This document shows, piece after piece, positions 8,806 through 17,045 of a stretch of 64,000 nt of DNA. The notes beneath the pieces were generated by a model, which worked only from the letters and a program-made list of their open reading frames with translations, was not told the DNA's origin and searched no databases. The translations under genes and the position numbers were made by a program. The stretch covers positions 2,108,001-2,172,000 of the forward strand of contig NZ_CP159834.1 of assembly GCF_047730165.1 (NCBI RefSeq). The letters run 5' to 3'. The stretch comes from Patiriisocius sp047730165. Lineage in GTDB: Bacteria > Bacteroidota > Bacteroidia > Flavobacteriales > Flavobacteriaceae. Every line of letters begins with the position of its first letter. The stretch's first letter is position 1.

Positions 8806-10608
8806 ATGTTATCAAAGCACAAATTGAAAAATAACGCTATACTATTAATATTTTCATTAAGTGTTTCTTTATTGTTTTCACAAACGAACCAAGTTTCGGT
8901 TATGAAAAATGATGAAGGAATGAAGTTGGTTGTTGATGGAAAAGATTTTATAGTAAATGGAATAAATTGGGATTATGTCCCTGTTGGTTCTACGGTCACA
9001 GATCCTGGGATCTGGATCAAATCTGATGAGATTATTAAGGCGGCCATAGATGGTGAAATGTCACTGTTAAGAAACATGGGTGTTAATGCGATTCGAACCT
9101 ATAACATACATCCAAAGTGGGTTACATACATTTATGAGAATTATGGCATATACACAATGCCCAATATAACATTTGGCGCATATGGGCTTACCTTAAATGG
9201 TATTTGGACACCACAAACGGATTATTCAGATCCAGCTACATTAGAGGTTCTTATGGCAGAAGCTATAGGATTAGTCAATACGTATAAAGAAATCCCTGGA
9301 ATACTTATGTATATGTTGGGTAATGAAAATAACTATCACCTTTCTTGGACGAGCGCCGAAACTGCAGATATTCCTGTTGAAGGCTCAGAAGATCCCAATA
9401 AAAAAGCTGCGGCAAGGGCATTGTATAAAGCCTTTAACAATGCAACGAAAGAAATAAAAAAGAGAGATACGAACCACCCAGTTGCAATTTGTAATGGTGA
9501 TTTATTATATCTAGATCTTGTAAAAGAGGAATGTACTGATATTGATATCTATGGAACAAATATGTATCGAGGAATTTCATTTTGGGATGCCTTCCAAAGA
9601 GTTAAAGACGAACTCAATATGCCTATTATGTTTGCTGAATTTGGCTCGGATGCGTATAACGCTAGAGATAATCAGGAAGACCAATACATGCAAGCCTATT
9701 ATAATGTAGGTAATTGGAAAGACATTTATCAACACACTGCTGGTTTAGGGAAAGTAGGAAATTGTATAGGAGGTTTTACTTTTCAATTTTCAGACGGATG
9801 GTGGAAATGGAATCAGACTATAAACTTTGACATACACGATACCATTGCTACATGGAATAATGGAGGGTATAGTAAAGACCAGAACAAAGAGAGCGACAAT
9901 AATATGAATGAAGAGTGGTTTGGTATCTGCGCAAAAGGGCCAACAGATTCCAGAGGCCTATACAAACTTTACCCTAGGGCTGCTTACTATGCCTTGAAAG
10001 AAGTACATCAATTTAATCCATATAAAGAAGGTATTACTCAAAAGAATCTAAATCATCATTTCAAAAACATCAACTTAAAAGACTCGGTTTTGAAAGCTCA
10101 TGGAGACAAAGCTTCATTCCCATTTACATTTGAAGAAGAGGCAATGCTTCCTTTTAGAGCATTTGATAATGGAGCTACAATTGAAAAGGTTGCTAATTCA
10201 AATCTTAATGGAAATCATTCTGCCAGCGTATTAGAGTTTAATAAAGTGATGAATTCAGCATGGTATTCGGGCTTTGTTTTCGATGATATGCTAACAGCAA
10301 CACCCATCATAGATTTAGTAAATGGTACGATATTCACCTTAAAGATATGTTCTCCCAAAGCTGGTGTTAATGTTCGTGTCAAGATGGAAGATATGGATGC
10401 TTCGGGTGCAGGTAATCCATCTTTCTATGTGGATCAAACAATTGCAACAGCAAATGAATGGGTAACATTAACCTTTGATTTTGGGAGTCAAGTAGATTCT
10501 GCATACACGTTTAAGAGGATTGCCATTTTTCCAGATTTTGATGATACAAATCAAGTTCCAGTTGAAAAGGGTGCTATGTATCTTATTGATGATATAACGC
10601 AACATTAA
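8806..10608 (+). CDS. Secreted clan GH-A glycoside hydrolase with C-terminal binding module
   Basis: A probable endo- or exo-acting beta-glucanase. A signal peptide covers residues ~1-26. The N-terminal part contains VDGKDFIVNGINWDYVPVG, then a TIM barrel with the acid/base Glu in LGNEN (E174) and the nucleophile Glu in FAEFGS (E278), the arrangement of clan GH-A. The barrel ends near residue 405. Residues ~440-600 form a jelly-roll-like module of the same type as the repeats in the surface proteins downstream (SPKAG... EWVTLTFDFG... IDDI). The family is uncertain: GH2-type barrel and GH158 (beta-1,3-glucanase) are both possible, and the locus makes GH158-like activity attractive. There is no lipobox or T9SS tail, so it probably acts in the periplasm. 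The next gene begins 154 bases later. Confidence 0.75.
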   Translation: MLSKHKLKNNAILLIFSLSVSLLFSQTNQVSVMKNDEGMKLVVDGKDFIVNGINWDYVPVGSTVTDPGIWIKSDEIIKAAIDGEMSLLRNMGVNAIRTYNIHPKWVTYIYENYGIYTMPNITFGAYGLTLNGIWTPQTDYSDPATLEVLMAEAIGLVNTYKEIPGILMYMLGNENNYHLSWTSAETADIPVEGSEDPNKKAAARALYKAFNNATKEIKKRDTNHPVAICNGDLLYLDLVKEECTDIDIYGTNMYRGISFWDAFQRVKDELNMPIMFAEFGSDAYNARDNQEDQYMQAYYNVGNWKDIYQHTAGLGKVGNCIGGFTFQFSDGWWKWNQTINFDIHDTIATWNNGGYSKDQNKESDNNMNEEWFGICAKGPTDSRGLYKLYPRAAYYALKEVHQFNPYKEGITQKNLNHHFKNINLKDSVLKAHGDKASFPFTFEEEAMLPFRAFDNGATIEKVANSNLNGNHSASVLEFNKVMNSAWYSGFVFDDMLTATPIIDLVNGTIFTLKICSPKAGVNVRVKMEDMDASGAGNPSFYVDQTIATANEWVTLTFDFGSQVDSAYTFKRIAIFPDFDDTNQVPVEKGAMYLIDDITQH

Positions 10609-10762
10609 GAAGTATAGTAAATAACCAATATGGGCTTTTTTAAACGTTGTTAAGCCTCATTTAAAAAAATATTGTACCCTATTTTAATCATAGAAATAGC
10701 GTGTATACATCTTTGCATGCTTATTTCAACGCGTTAAAGAAAATTTAAGAATTTAAAAAAAA

Positions 10763-13700
10763 ATGTACAACCAAGCACACAAAGTGAATAGTATCAAAAC
10801 TAAAAATACAAACGAGGGTAGCTCAATTGATCACGTGGTAATTAATAATGAGCGTTACTATAAAATTACGAATAGCAATAAGATGCGTCCGTTTTTTATG
10901 AGTATTGTAAGTGACTCTAACCATTGGATGTTTATATCGAGTAATGGGGGGTTAACTGCGGGACGAAAGACAGCAGAATTCTCATTGTTTCCCTATTACA
11001 CAGATGATAAAATTACAGAATCTGCAGATATTACAGGGAGCAAATCTATTTTTCACGTACATAAAAATGGTGTCGTGCATTTGTGGGAACCATTCTCAGA
11101 ACGTTTTGAAGGAGTATTTAATACGTCTCAAAATTTATATAAAAACGAATACGGGAATAAGGTTATTTTTGAAGAAATCAATCACGATCTTGAACTCACG
11201 TTCAGATACCAATGGAATTCAACAAATACCTTTGGTTTTATAAAAAGATCTGAGCTTCTTAATAATGCGAATTCTCAAGTTAAAATAAACATACTTGACG
11301 GAATTCAAAACATCTTACCCTATGGTGTTGGGAGCGATTTGCAAAACGCAAGTAGTAATCTTGTAGATGCATATAAGCGCAGTGAGCTAGAAAAAAGTAC
11401 CGGCCTTGGTGTTTTTGCTTTAAGCGCCATTATTGTCGATAAAGCGGAGCCAAGTGAGGCCTTAAAGGCAAATATTACTTGGTCTTTAGGTTTAGATAAT
11501 CCAAAACATTTACTATCATCACTTCAAATTAAAAATTTCAGAAATGAACTACCCGTTCACGAAGAGACAGATATTAAAGGAGAAAAAGGGGCTTATTTTA
11601 TTACTTCGGAAATACTATTGGCTTCAAAAGAAAGCAAAGAATGGTTAATTGTTGCAGATGTCAATAAAAGCCACGCTGCCATAGCAAAAATTATTCATAA
11701 GATAAAGTTTGAAAAAGAGTTGTACCAGCTTATTAATGATAAAATTAACTTAGGTACAACGCGTTTATTAGCGCTTAACGCGGCCTCAGATGGTATGCAA
11801 CTTTCCGCAGATAAATTTAGAGATACACGCCATTTTTCTAACACGTTATTTAATATTATGCGTGGCGGAATCTTCGATAATAATTATAAAATCGAAAAAT
11901 GGGATTTCCAGAAATACCTTGCGAAAGCCAATAAAAAAGTCGCAAGAACAACAGAAAAAACAGTTGAGAACCTACCAGATATCATAACACTTGCAGGATT
12001 GCAAGCTGTTGCTTATAACAGTGAAGATAAAAACTTTAGGCGCCTATGTTTAGAGTATATGCCATTAAAATTTAGTCGTCGACATGGGGATCCAAGCCGC
12101 CCTTGGAACAAGTTTTCGATTAATACTAAAAGTGAAATTGATGGGTCTAAAATTTTAGACTATGAAGGAAATTGGCGCGATATTTTCCAAAATTGGGAAG
12201 CTTTAGCGCATTCGTATCCAGAGTTTTTAGAAAGTATGATTCATAAGTTCTTAAACGCAACAACCTTTGATGGATACAATCCGTATCGTGTTACAAAAGA
12301 CGGTTTTGACTGGGAGACTATTGAGCCAGACGACCCTTGGTCTTACATTGGCTATTGGGGAGATCATCAAATTATTTATTTGTTGAAATTTTTAGAATTA
12401 TTAGAAAGCCATAAGCCAGGAAAATTAGAGCATTTTTTTAATGAAGACTTCTTTGTTTATGCGAATGTTCCATATAAGATTAAGGAGTATAAAGACTTAT
12501 TAAAAGACCCGAAAGACACCATAGAATTTGACGAAGTTTTAGATACTAAGATTCGGGAGCAAAGACATGAATTAGGAGCAGACGGTGCATTGTTGCGCGA
12601 TGAAAATAGATTTATCGTTAAAGTAAATTTTATTGAAAAGATACTAGCAACAACGCTTGCAAAACTTTCAAACTTTATCCCAGAAGGTGGGATCTGGATG
12701 AGTACCCAACGCCCAGAGTGGAATGATGCAAATAATGCATTAGTAGGGAATGGAGTGTCTATGGTAACGCTATGTTATTTAAGGCGTTTCCTTACATTTT
12801 TTGAAAAAATATTTTCTGAATCAACTATAGAGAACGTTCAAATATCTTCAGAGCTAGTCGCGTTTTTCCATAACGTAACAAATACTTTTAAAGAACATAA
12901 AGGCTTATTGTCTGGACCCATAAATGATCTGGATAGAAAACGGGTTTTAGATAGCTTGGGACAAGCAGGAAGTGATTATAGAAAACAAATTTATAACCAC
13001 TCATTTTCTGGTAGAAAAATGAGCGTGTCTATCCAAGAGATAAAAGATTTGGTGAGTATCAGTATTGAGTTTTTAGAACATTCTATAAGAGCAAATAGGC
13101 GCTCAGATAGTTTGTATCACGCTTATAATTTAATGACTGTCAATCAAGATGATAGTATTTCTATATCCTATTTAGATGAAATGCTAGAGGGGCAAGTTGC
13201 TGTGTTAAGTTCTGATTATTTGCCAGCTAAAGAGGTGCTGGTTGTGCTGGATGCATTGAAAAAAAGCAAACTTTTTAGACCAGATCAATACAGTTATCTC
13301 TTATACCCAAATAAAGAATTAAAAGGGTTCTTAGAACGCAATACTATTCCTGAACAAGCTGTCTTAAAGTCGCAATTATTGCAACAATTAGTAGCTGATA
13401 AGAATATTCAAATCATAGAAAAAGATATTAATAATGAGTATCATTTTAATGGCTATATAAAAAATTCGAATGATTTAAAAGTCGCGGTACAATCTCTTTC
13501 AGAGCCAAAATATGCAGCACTTATAAAAACAGAGATGAAACTGATTCTTCAAGAATTTGAAAACGTCTTTAATCATAAATCTTTTACGGGGCGCTCAGGG
13601 ACATTTTATGGTTATGAAGGGCTGGGTTCTATTTATTGGCATATGGTTTCTAAGCTACTCTTAGCAGCGCAAGAGTCTTGTTTAAAAGCAATTAAGAACA

Positions 13701-14236
13701 AAGAGTCTGAAGCTGTTATTGGTGGGTTATTGGACCACTATTATGAGATAAATGCGGGTATAGGTGTCCATAAGTCACCTTCATTATATGGTGCATTTCC
13801 GACGGATCCCTATTCACATACACCTGCAGGAAAAGGGGCGCAGCAACCTGGAATGACAGGACAAGTGAAAGAGGATATCTTAAGTAGGTTTGGCGAATTA
13901 GGTGTTTTTGTTGATCAAGGTCAGCTCTATTTTAATCCTTGTTTACTCCGTAAAATTGAATTTTTAAAAGAAGAAAGAACTTTTAGTTTCATTAATATTT
14001 CAAAAGAAAAACAAGAAGTGCTCGTACCAAAAGAATCTCTCTGTTTCACCTATTGTCAGGTGCCAATCGTGTATACGATTTCTAAGGAAGATAAGTTAAG
14101 CGTGCAATTTAACGACGGAAATACTAGAACATTTGAAACCTTAAGCTTAGACAAGAAAACAAGCGATGAGATTTTTAATCGTTCTGGTGATATAGTAAAA
14201 ATACAAGTGCATATTAAAAAGGATCAATTAAAATAA
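10763..14236 (+). CDS. Cytosolic beta-1,3-oligoglucan phosphorylase, GH149-like
   Basis: Expected to split beta-1,3-glucan oligosaccharides with phosphate, releasing glucose 1-phosphate and saving one ATP per sugar. At 1157 residues it has the size of GH149 enzymes and no signal peptide, which fits the cytosol. An N-terminal beta-sandwich (~30-300, with SSNGGLTAGR) precedes a helical catalytic domain. That domain carries the phosphorylase motif GNWRDIFQNWEAL with the proposed acid Asp at residue 473, then GYWGDHQIIYLLKFLE and DANNALVGNG. The C-terminal region has HKSPSLYGAFPTDPYSHTP, resembling GH94-related phosphorylases. GH161 is the main alternative family. It leads a tight operon (next ATG 14 bases downstream) with GH17, GH30 and a transporter. 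Confidence 0.8.
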   Translation: MYNQAHKVNSIKTKNTNEGSSIDHVVINNERYYKITNSNKMRPFFMSIVSDSNHWMFISSNGGLTAGRKTAEFSLFPYYTDDKITESADITGSKSIFHVHKNGVVHLWEPFSERFEGVFNTSQNLYKNEYGNKVIFEEINHDLELTFRYQWNSTNTFGFIKRSELLNNANSQVKINILDGIQNILPYGVGSDLQNASSNLVDAYKRSELEKSTGLGVFALSAIIVDKAEPSEALKANITWSLGLDNPKHLLSSLQIKNFRNELPVHEETDIKGEKGAYFITSEILLASKESKEWLIVADVNKSHAAIAKIIHKIKFEKELYQLINDKINLGTTRLLALNAASDGMQLSADKFRDTRHFSNTLFNIMRGGIFDNNYKIEKWDFQKYLAKANKKVARTTEKTVENLPDIITLAGLQAVAYNSEDKNFRRLCLEYMPLKFSRRHGDPSRPWNKFSINTKSEIDGSKILDYEGNWRDIFQNWEALAHSYPEFLESMIHKFLNATTFDGYNPYRVTKDGFDWETIEPDDPWSYIGYWGDHQIIYLLKFLELLESHKPGKLEHFFNEDFFVYANVPYKIKEYKDLLKDPKDTIEFDEVLDTKIREQRHELGADGALLRDENRFIVKVNFIEKILATTLAKLSNFIPEGGIWMSTQRPEWNDANNALVGNGVSMVTLCYLRRFLTFFEKIFSESTIENVQISSELVAFFHNVTNTFKEHKGLLSGPINDLDRKRVLDSLGQAGSDYRKQIYNHSFSGRKMSVSIQEIKDLVSISIEFLEHSIRANRRSDSLYHAYNLMTVNQDDSISISYLDEMLEGQVAVLSSDYLPAKEVLVVLDALKKSKLFRPDQYSYLLYPNKELKGFLERNTIPEQAVLKSQLLQQLVADKNIQIIEKDINNEYHFNGYIKNSNDLKVAVQSLSEPKYAALIKTEMKLILQEFENVFNHKSFTGRSGTFYGYEGLGSIYWHMVSKLLLAAQESCLKAIKNKESEAVIGGLLDHYYEINAGIGVHKSPSLYGAFPTDPYSHTPAGKGAQQPGMTGQVKEDILSRFGELGVFVDQGQLYFNPCLLRKIEFLKEERTFSFINISKEKQEVLVPKESLCFTYCQVPIVYTISKEDKLSVQFNDGNTRTFETLSLDKKTSDEIFNRSGDIVKIQVHIKKDQLK

Positions 14237-14249
14237 GAATACGAGTATT

Positions 14250-15542
14250 ATGAGAATATTTAAGCACTTCCTGATTATTTTATTGGTAGTGCTAGGTATG
14301 GTGGCGTGTAAAGAACATAAGGATAAAGATAATACCCCAAAACAGCTCATGCAAAATAACCTAACAGCAAAAGAAATTCTAGGAAATCCTAATTATTTAG
14401 CATTGTCTTATGGGGGGTACCGTAAAAAATCTAGAGACATCCAGCCAACTATAGCTGAGCTTAAAGAAGACATGAAAATTCTTTATGCGATGAACATAAG
14501 AGTGTTGCGCACTTATAATGTGCAGTTGGCTCACGCTTCCAATTTGTTAAAGGCAATTGACGAATTAAAAAAAGAAAACTCAACATTTGAAATGTATGTG
14601 ATGTTAGGCGCTTGGATAGACTGTAAAAACGCGTGGACAGATCAGCCTCTGAACCACTATGCAGAAAGCGAAAATAATGTAGAAGAAATAGATCGTGCTG
14701 TCGCATTAGCAAACCAATATCCAGATATTGTTAAGATTATAGCTGTTGGTAACGAGGCAATGGTAAAATGGGCAACGTCCTATTTTGTGCAGCCAGATAT
14801 CATCTTAAAATGGGTGAATCATTTACAAAACTTAAAAAAAGAAGGTCAATTGTCGAAAGACCTTTGGGTGACAAGTTCAGATAATTTTGCTTCGTGGGGT
14901 GGAGGTGAAAATAGCTATCACACGAAAGATTTAGAAGAGCTTATTAATGCGGTAGATTACCTTTCTGTACATACGTATCCTATGCACGATACACATTACA
15001 ACCCTGTTTTTTGGGGTGTTTTTGGGGAGGAAGCTAAATTGGCTAGTGTAAACAAAATCGATGCGGCTATGAAGCGCACAATGGACTATGCGATTTCTCA
15101 GCGTGATAGTGTAGCCAGTTATTTAAAAACCATAGGTCAAAACAAACCTATCCACATTGGTGAGACAGGTTGGGCAAGTGCCTCAAATGGACTTTATGGA
15201 GCAAAGGGCTCTAGAGCCACAGACGAGTATAAACAAGCTATTTTTTATAATAATATGCGAGACTGGACAAATGGCGAAGGCATGTCTTGTTTTTATTTTG
15301 AAGCTTTTGATGAGCCTTGGAAAGATGCCCAAAATTCTGGTGGGTCTGAAAATTATTTTGGTTTATTTACCTCGGAAGGCAAAGCCAAATATGTTCTTTG
15401 GGATTTAGTGGATAAAGATGTTTTTAAAGGTTTAACACGCGGTGGCAAGCCCATTACTAAAACATATAGTGGTAATAAGGACAATTTATTACTCGAGGTA
15501 CAATTGCCTCCTGTAAAAAGTGAAATTACTTTAAATCATTAA
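14250..15542 (+). CDS. GH17 beta-1,3-glucanase lipoprotein
   Basis: Endo-beta-1,3-glucanase that cuts laminarin. The lipoprotein signal ends VLGMVAC with the lipid-carrying Cys at residue 20. It is followed by charged residues (KEHKDKD), which may favour a membrane-anchored location. The GH17 barrel spans ~40-400, with the acid/base Glu in VGNEAM (E169) and the nucleophile Glu in IGETGWAS (E305); YFEAFDEPWK lies near the end of the barrel, as in the family. All catalytic residues are present, so activity is expected. In marine Flavobacteriia, GH17 enzymes attack undecorated beta-1,3 stretches. The next gene starts 1 base after the stop. Confidence 0.9.
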   Translation: MRIFKHFLIILLVVLGMVACKEHKDKDNTPKQLMQNNLTAKEILGNPNYLALSYGGYRKKSRDIQPTIAELKEDMKILYAMNIRVLRTYNVQLAHASNLLKAIDELKKENSTFEMYVMLGAWIDCKNAWTDQPLNHYAESENNVEEIDRAVALANQYPDIVKIIAVGNEAMVKWATSYFVQPDIILKWVNHLQNLKKEGQLSKDLWVTSSDNFASWGGGENSYHTKDLEELINAVDYLSVHTYPMHDTHYNPVFWGVFGEEAKLASVNKIDAAMKRTMDYAISQRDSVASYLKTIGQNKPIHIGETGWASASNGLYGAKGSRATDEYKQAIFYNNMRDWTNGEGMSCFYFEAFDEPWKDAQNSGGSENYFGLFTSEGKAKYVLWDLVDKDVFKGLTRGGKPITKTYSGNKDNLLLEVQLPPVKSEITLNH

Positions 15543-15543
15543 T

Positions 15544-17043
15544 ATGAAATTAACAGCCACATATTCATTATTAATTCTAACAGTAATGCACACAGCATGC
15601 ACCGCACAGCAACCATTACAAGTTGAAGTTTTTGAAACTTCGGCTAGTGGAAATAAATTAACGCCTATCACTGTTATTTCTGAAATAGTAACAAAAAACA
15701 CAATTACCTTATTTCCGAAGAAAAAATTACAAACCATTACCGGGTTTGGAGGTGCATTTACAGAGTCTTCTGCGTACTTATTAAATAAAGTGAGCAAGAA
15801 AAATAGAGATACCATATTACAAGCGTATTTCGCAAAAGACGGAGCTAATTATTCATTAACACGAACCCACATGAATTCTTGCGACTTCTCCTTATCGCAG
15901 TATTCTTATTCGCCTGTTAAAGATGATATAGAGTTGGAACATTTCACGATAAAAGATGACCAAGACGATTTAATACCTATGATAAAAGATGCGATGGCAG
16001 TATCTGAAGGCGGTTTTAAAATCTTTGCATCGCCTTGGACTGCTGTACCTTGGATGAAAGATAATAATGATTGGGTGGGTGGTAGATTACTTCCGAAATA
16101 TTATGATACTTGGGCATTGTTCTTTTCAAAATATATAGATGCTTATAAAGCTGAAGGTATTGATATTTGGGGTTTTACTGTAGAAAATGAACCTCATGGA
16201 AATGGTAACAACTGGGAAAGTATGCTTTTTACACCTGATGAAATGACCAATTTTGTGCAACACCATTTAGGGCCAAAACTAGAAGCAGATGGTCACGGAG
16301 ACAAAATAATTTTGGGCTATGATCAAAATAGAGCCGGCATAAGAGAATGGGTAGATTCTATGTATGCTACTGAAGCAACTTCAAAATATTTTGATGGTAC
16401 AGCCATACATTGGTATGAAAGCACGTATGAGGTGTTTCCAGAAGAATTACAATACGCGCACAATAAAGCACCTAAAAAATATTTAATAGAAACGGAAGGG
16501 TGTATAGATTCTCAAGTTCCAGTTTGGAAAGACGATTCTTGGTATTGGAAAAAGGAAGCTACAGATTGGGGTTGGGATTGGGCTCCAGAAGATCAAAAGT
16601 ATTTACATCCTAAATACGCGCCAGTAAATAGATATGCAAATGATATTATAGGATGCCTAAACAATTGGGTAGATGGTTGGGTAGATTGGAATATGGTACT
16701 CGACAGACAAGGTGGTCCTAACTGGTTTAAAAATTGGTGTGTGGCTCCGGTACTTGTAGATCCAGATGCAGACGAAGTATACTTCACGCCTCTATATTAT
16801 ACGATGGCGCACTTTAGCAAATACATACGTCCAGGTGCTATCGTTTTTGAAGTACAAAACACAGATGGAGCCCTAAAAGTTACTGCTGCAAAAAATCCTG
16901 ATGGTACTATTGCTGTGGTTGTTTTTAATGAAGGTGAAACGGCAAAAAGCTTTAATTTAATTTTAAATGAACAATCACTTGCTATCAATATAAATGCACA
17001 AGCCTTGCAAACAGTTATTGTGCCAGCTAAAAAAGTCAATTAA
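15544..17043 (+). CDS. GH30 glucanase, probably exo-beta-1,6-glucosidase of laminarin branches
   Basis: Likely removes the beta-1,6-linked glucose side chains of laminarin so that GH17 enzymes and the phosphorylase can work on the linear chain. A signal sequence ends near TACTAQQ; Cys19 may be lipidated but the lipobox is imperfect. The barrel starts with TITGFGGAFTESSAYLL, typical of GH30 subfamilies 1 and 3. The acid/base Glu is in TVENEPHG (E216) and the nucleophile Glu in LIETEGC (E318). The C-terminal beta-sandwich (~430-499) is present, as is usual for the family. The gene is packed between GH17 (1 base) and the transporter fusion (2 bases), so it is translated from the same mRNA. Glucosylceramidase activity is a family alternative but does not suit the context. 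Confidence 0.88.
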   Translation: MKLTATYSLLILTVMHTACTAQQPLQVEVFETSASGNKLTPITVISEIVTKNTITLFPKKKLQTITGFGGAFTESSAYLLNKVSKKNRDTILQAYFAKDGANYSLTRTHMNSCDFSLSQYSYSPVKDDIELEHFTIKDDQDDLIPMIKDAMAVSEGGFKIFASPWTAVPWMKDNNDWVGGRLLPKYYDTWALFFSKYIDAYKAEGIDIWGFTVENEPHGNGNNWESMLFTPDEMTNFVQHHLGPKLEADGHGDKIILGYDQNRAGIREWVDSMYATEATSKYFDGTAIHWYESTYEVFPEELQYAHNKAPKKYLIETEGCIDSQVPVWKDDSWYWKKEATDWGWDWAPEDQKYLHPKYAPVNRYANDIIGCLNNWVDGWVDWNMVLDRQGGPNWFKNWCVAPVLVDPDADEVYFTPLYYTMAHFSKYIRPGAIVFEVQNTDGALKVTAAKNPDGTIAVVVFNEGETAKSFNLILNEQSLAININAQALQTVIVPAKKVN

Positions 17044-17045
17044 TT

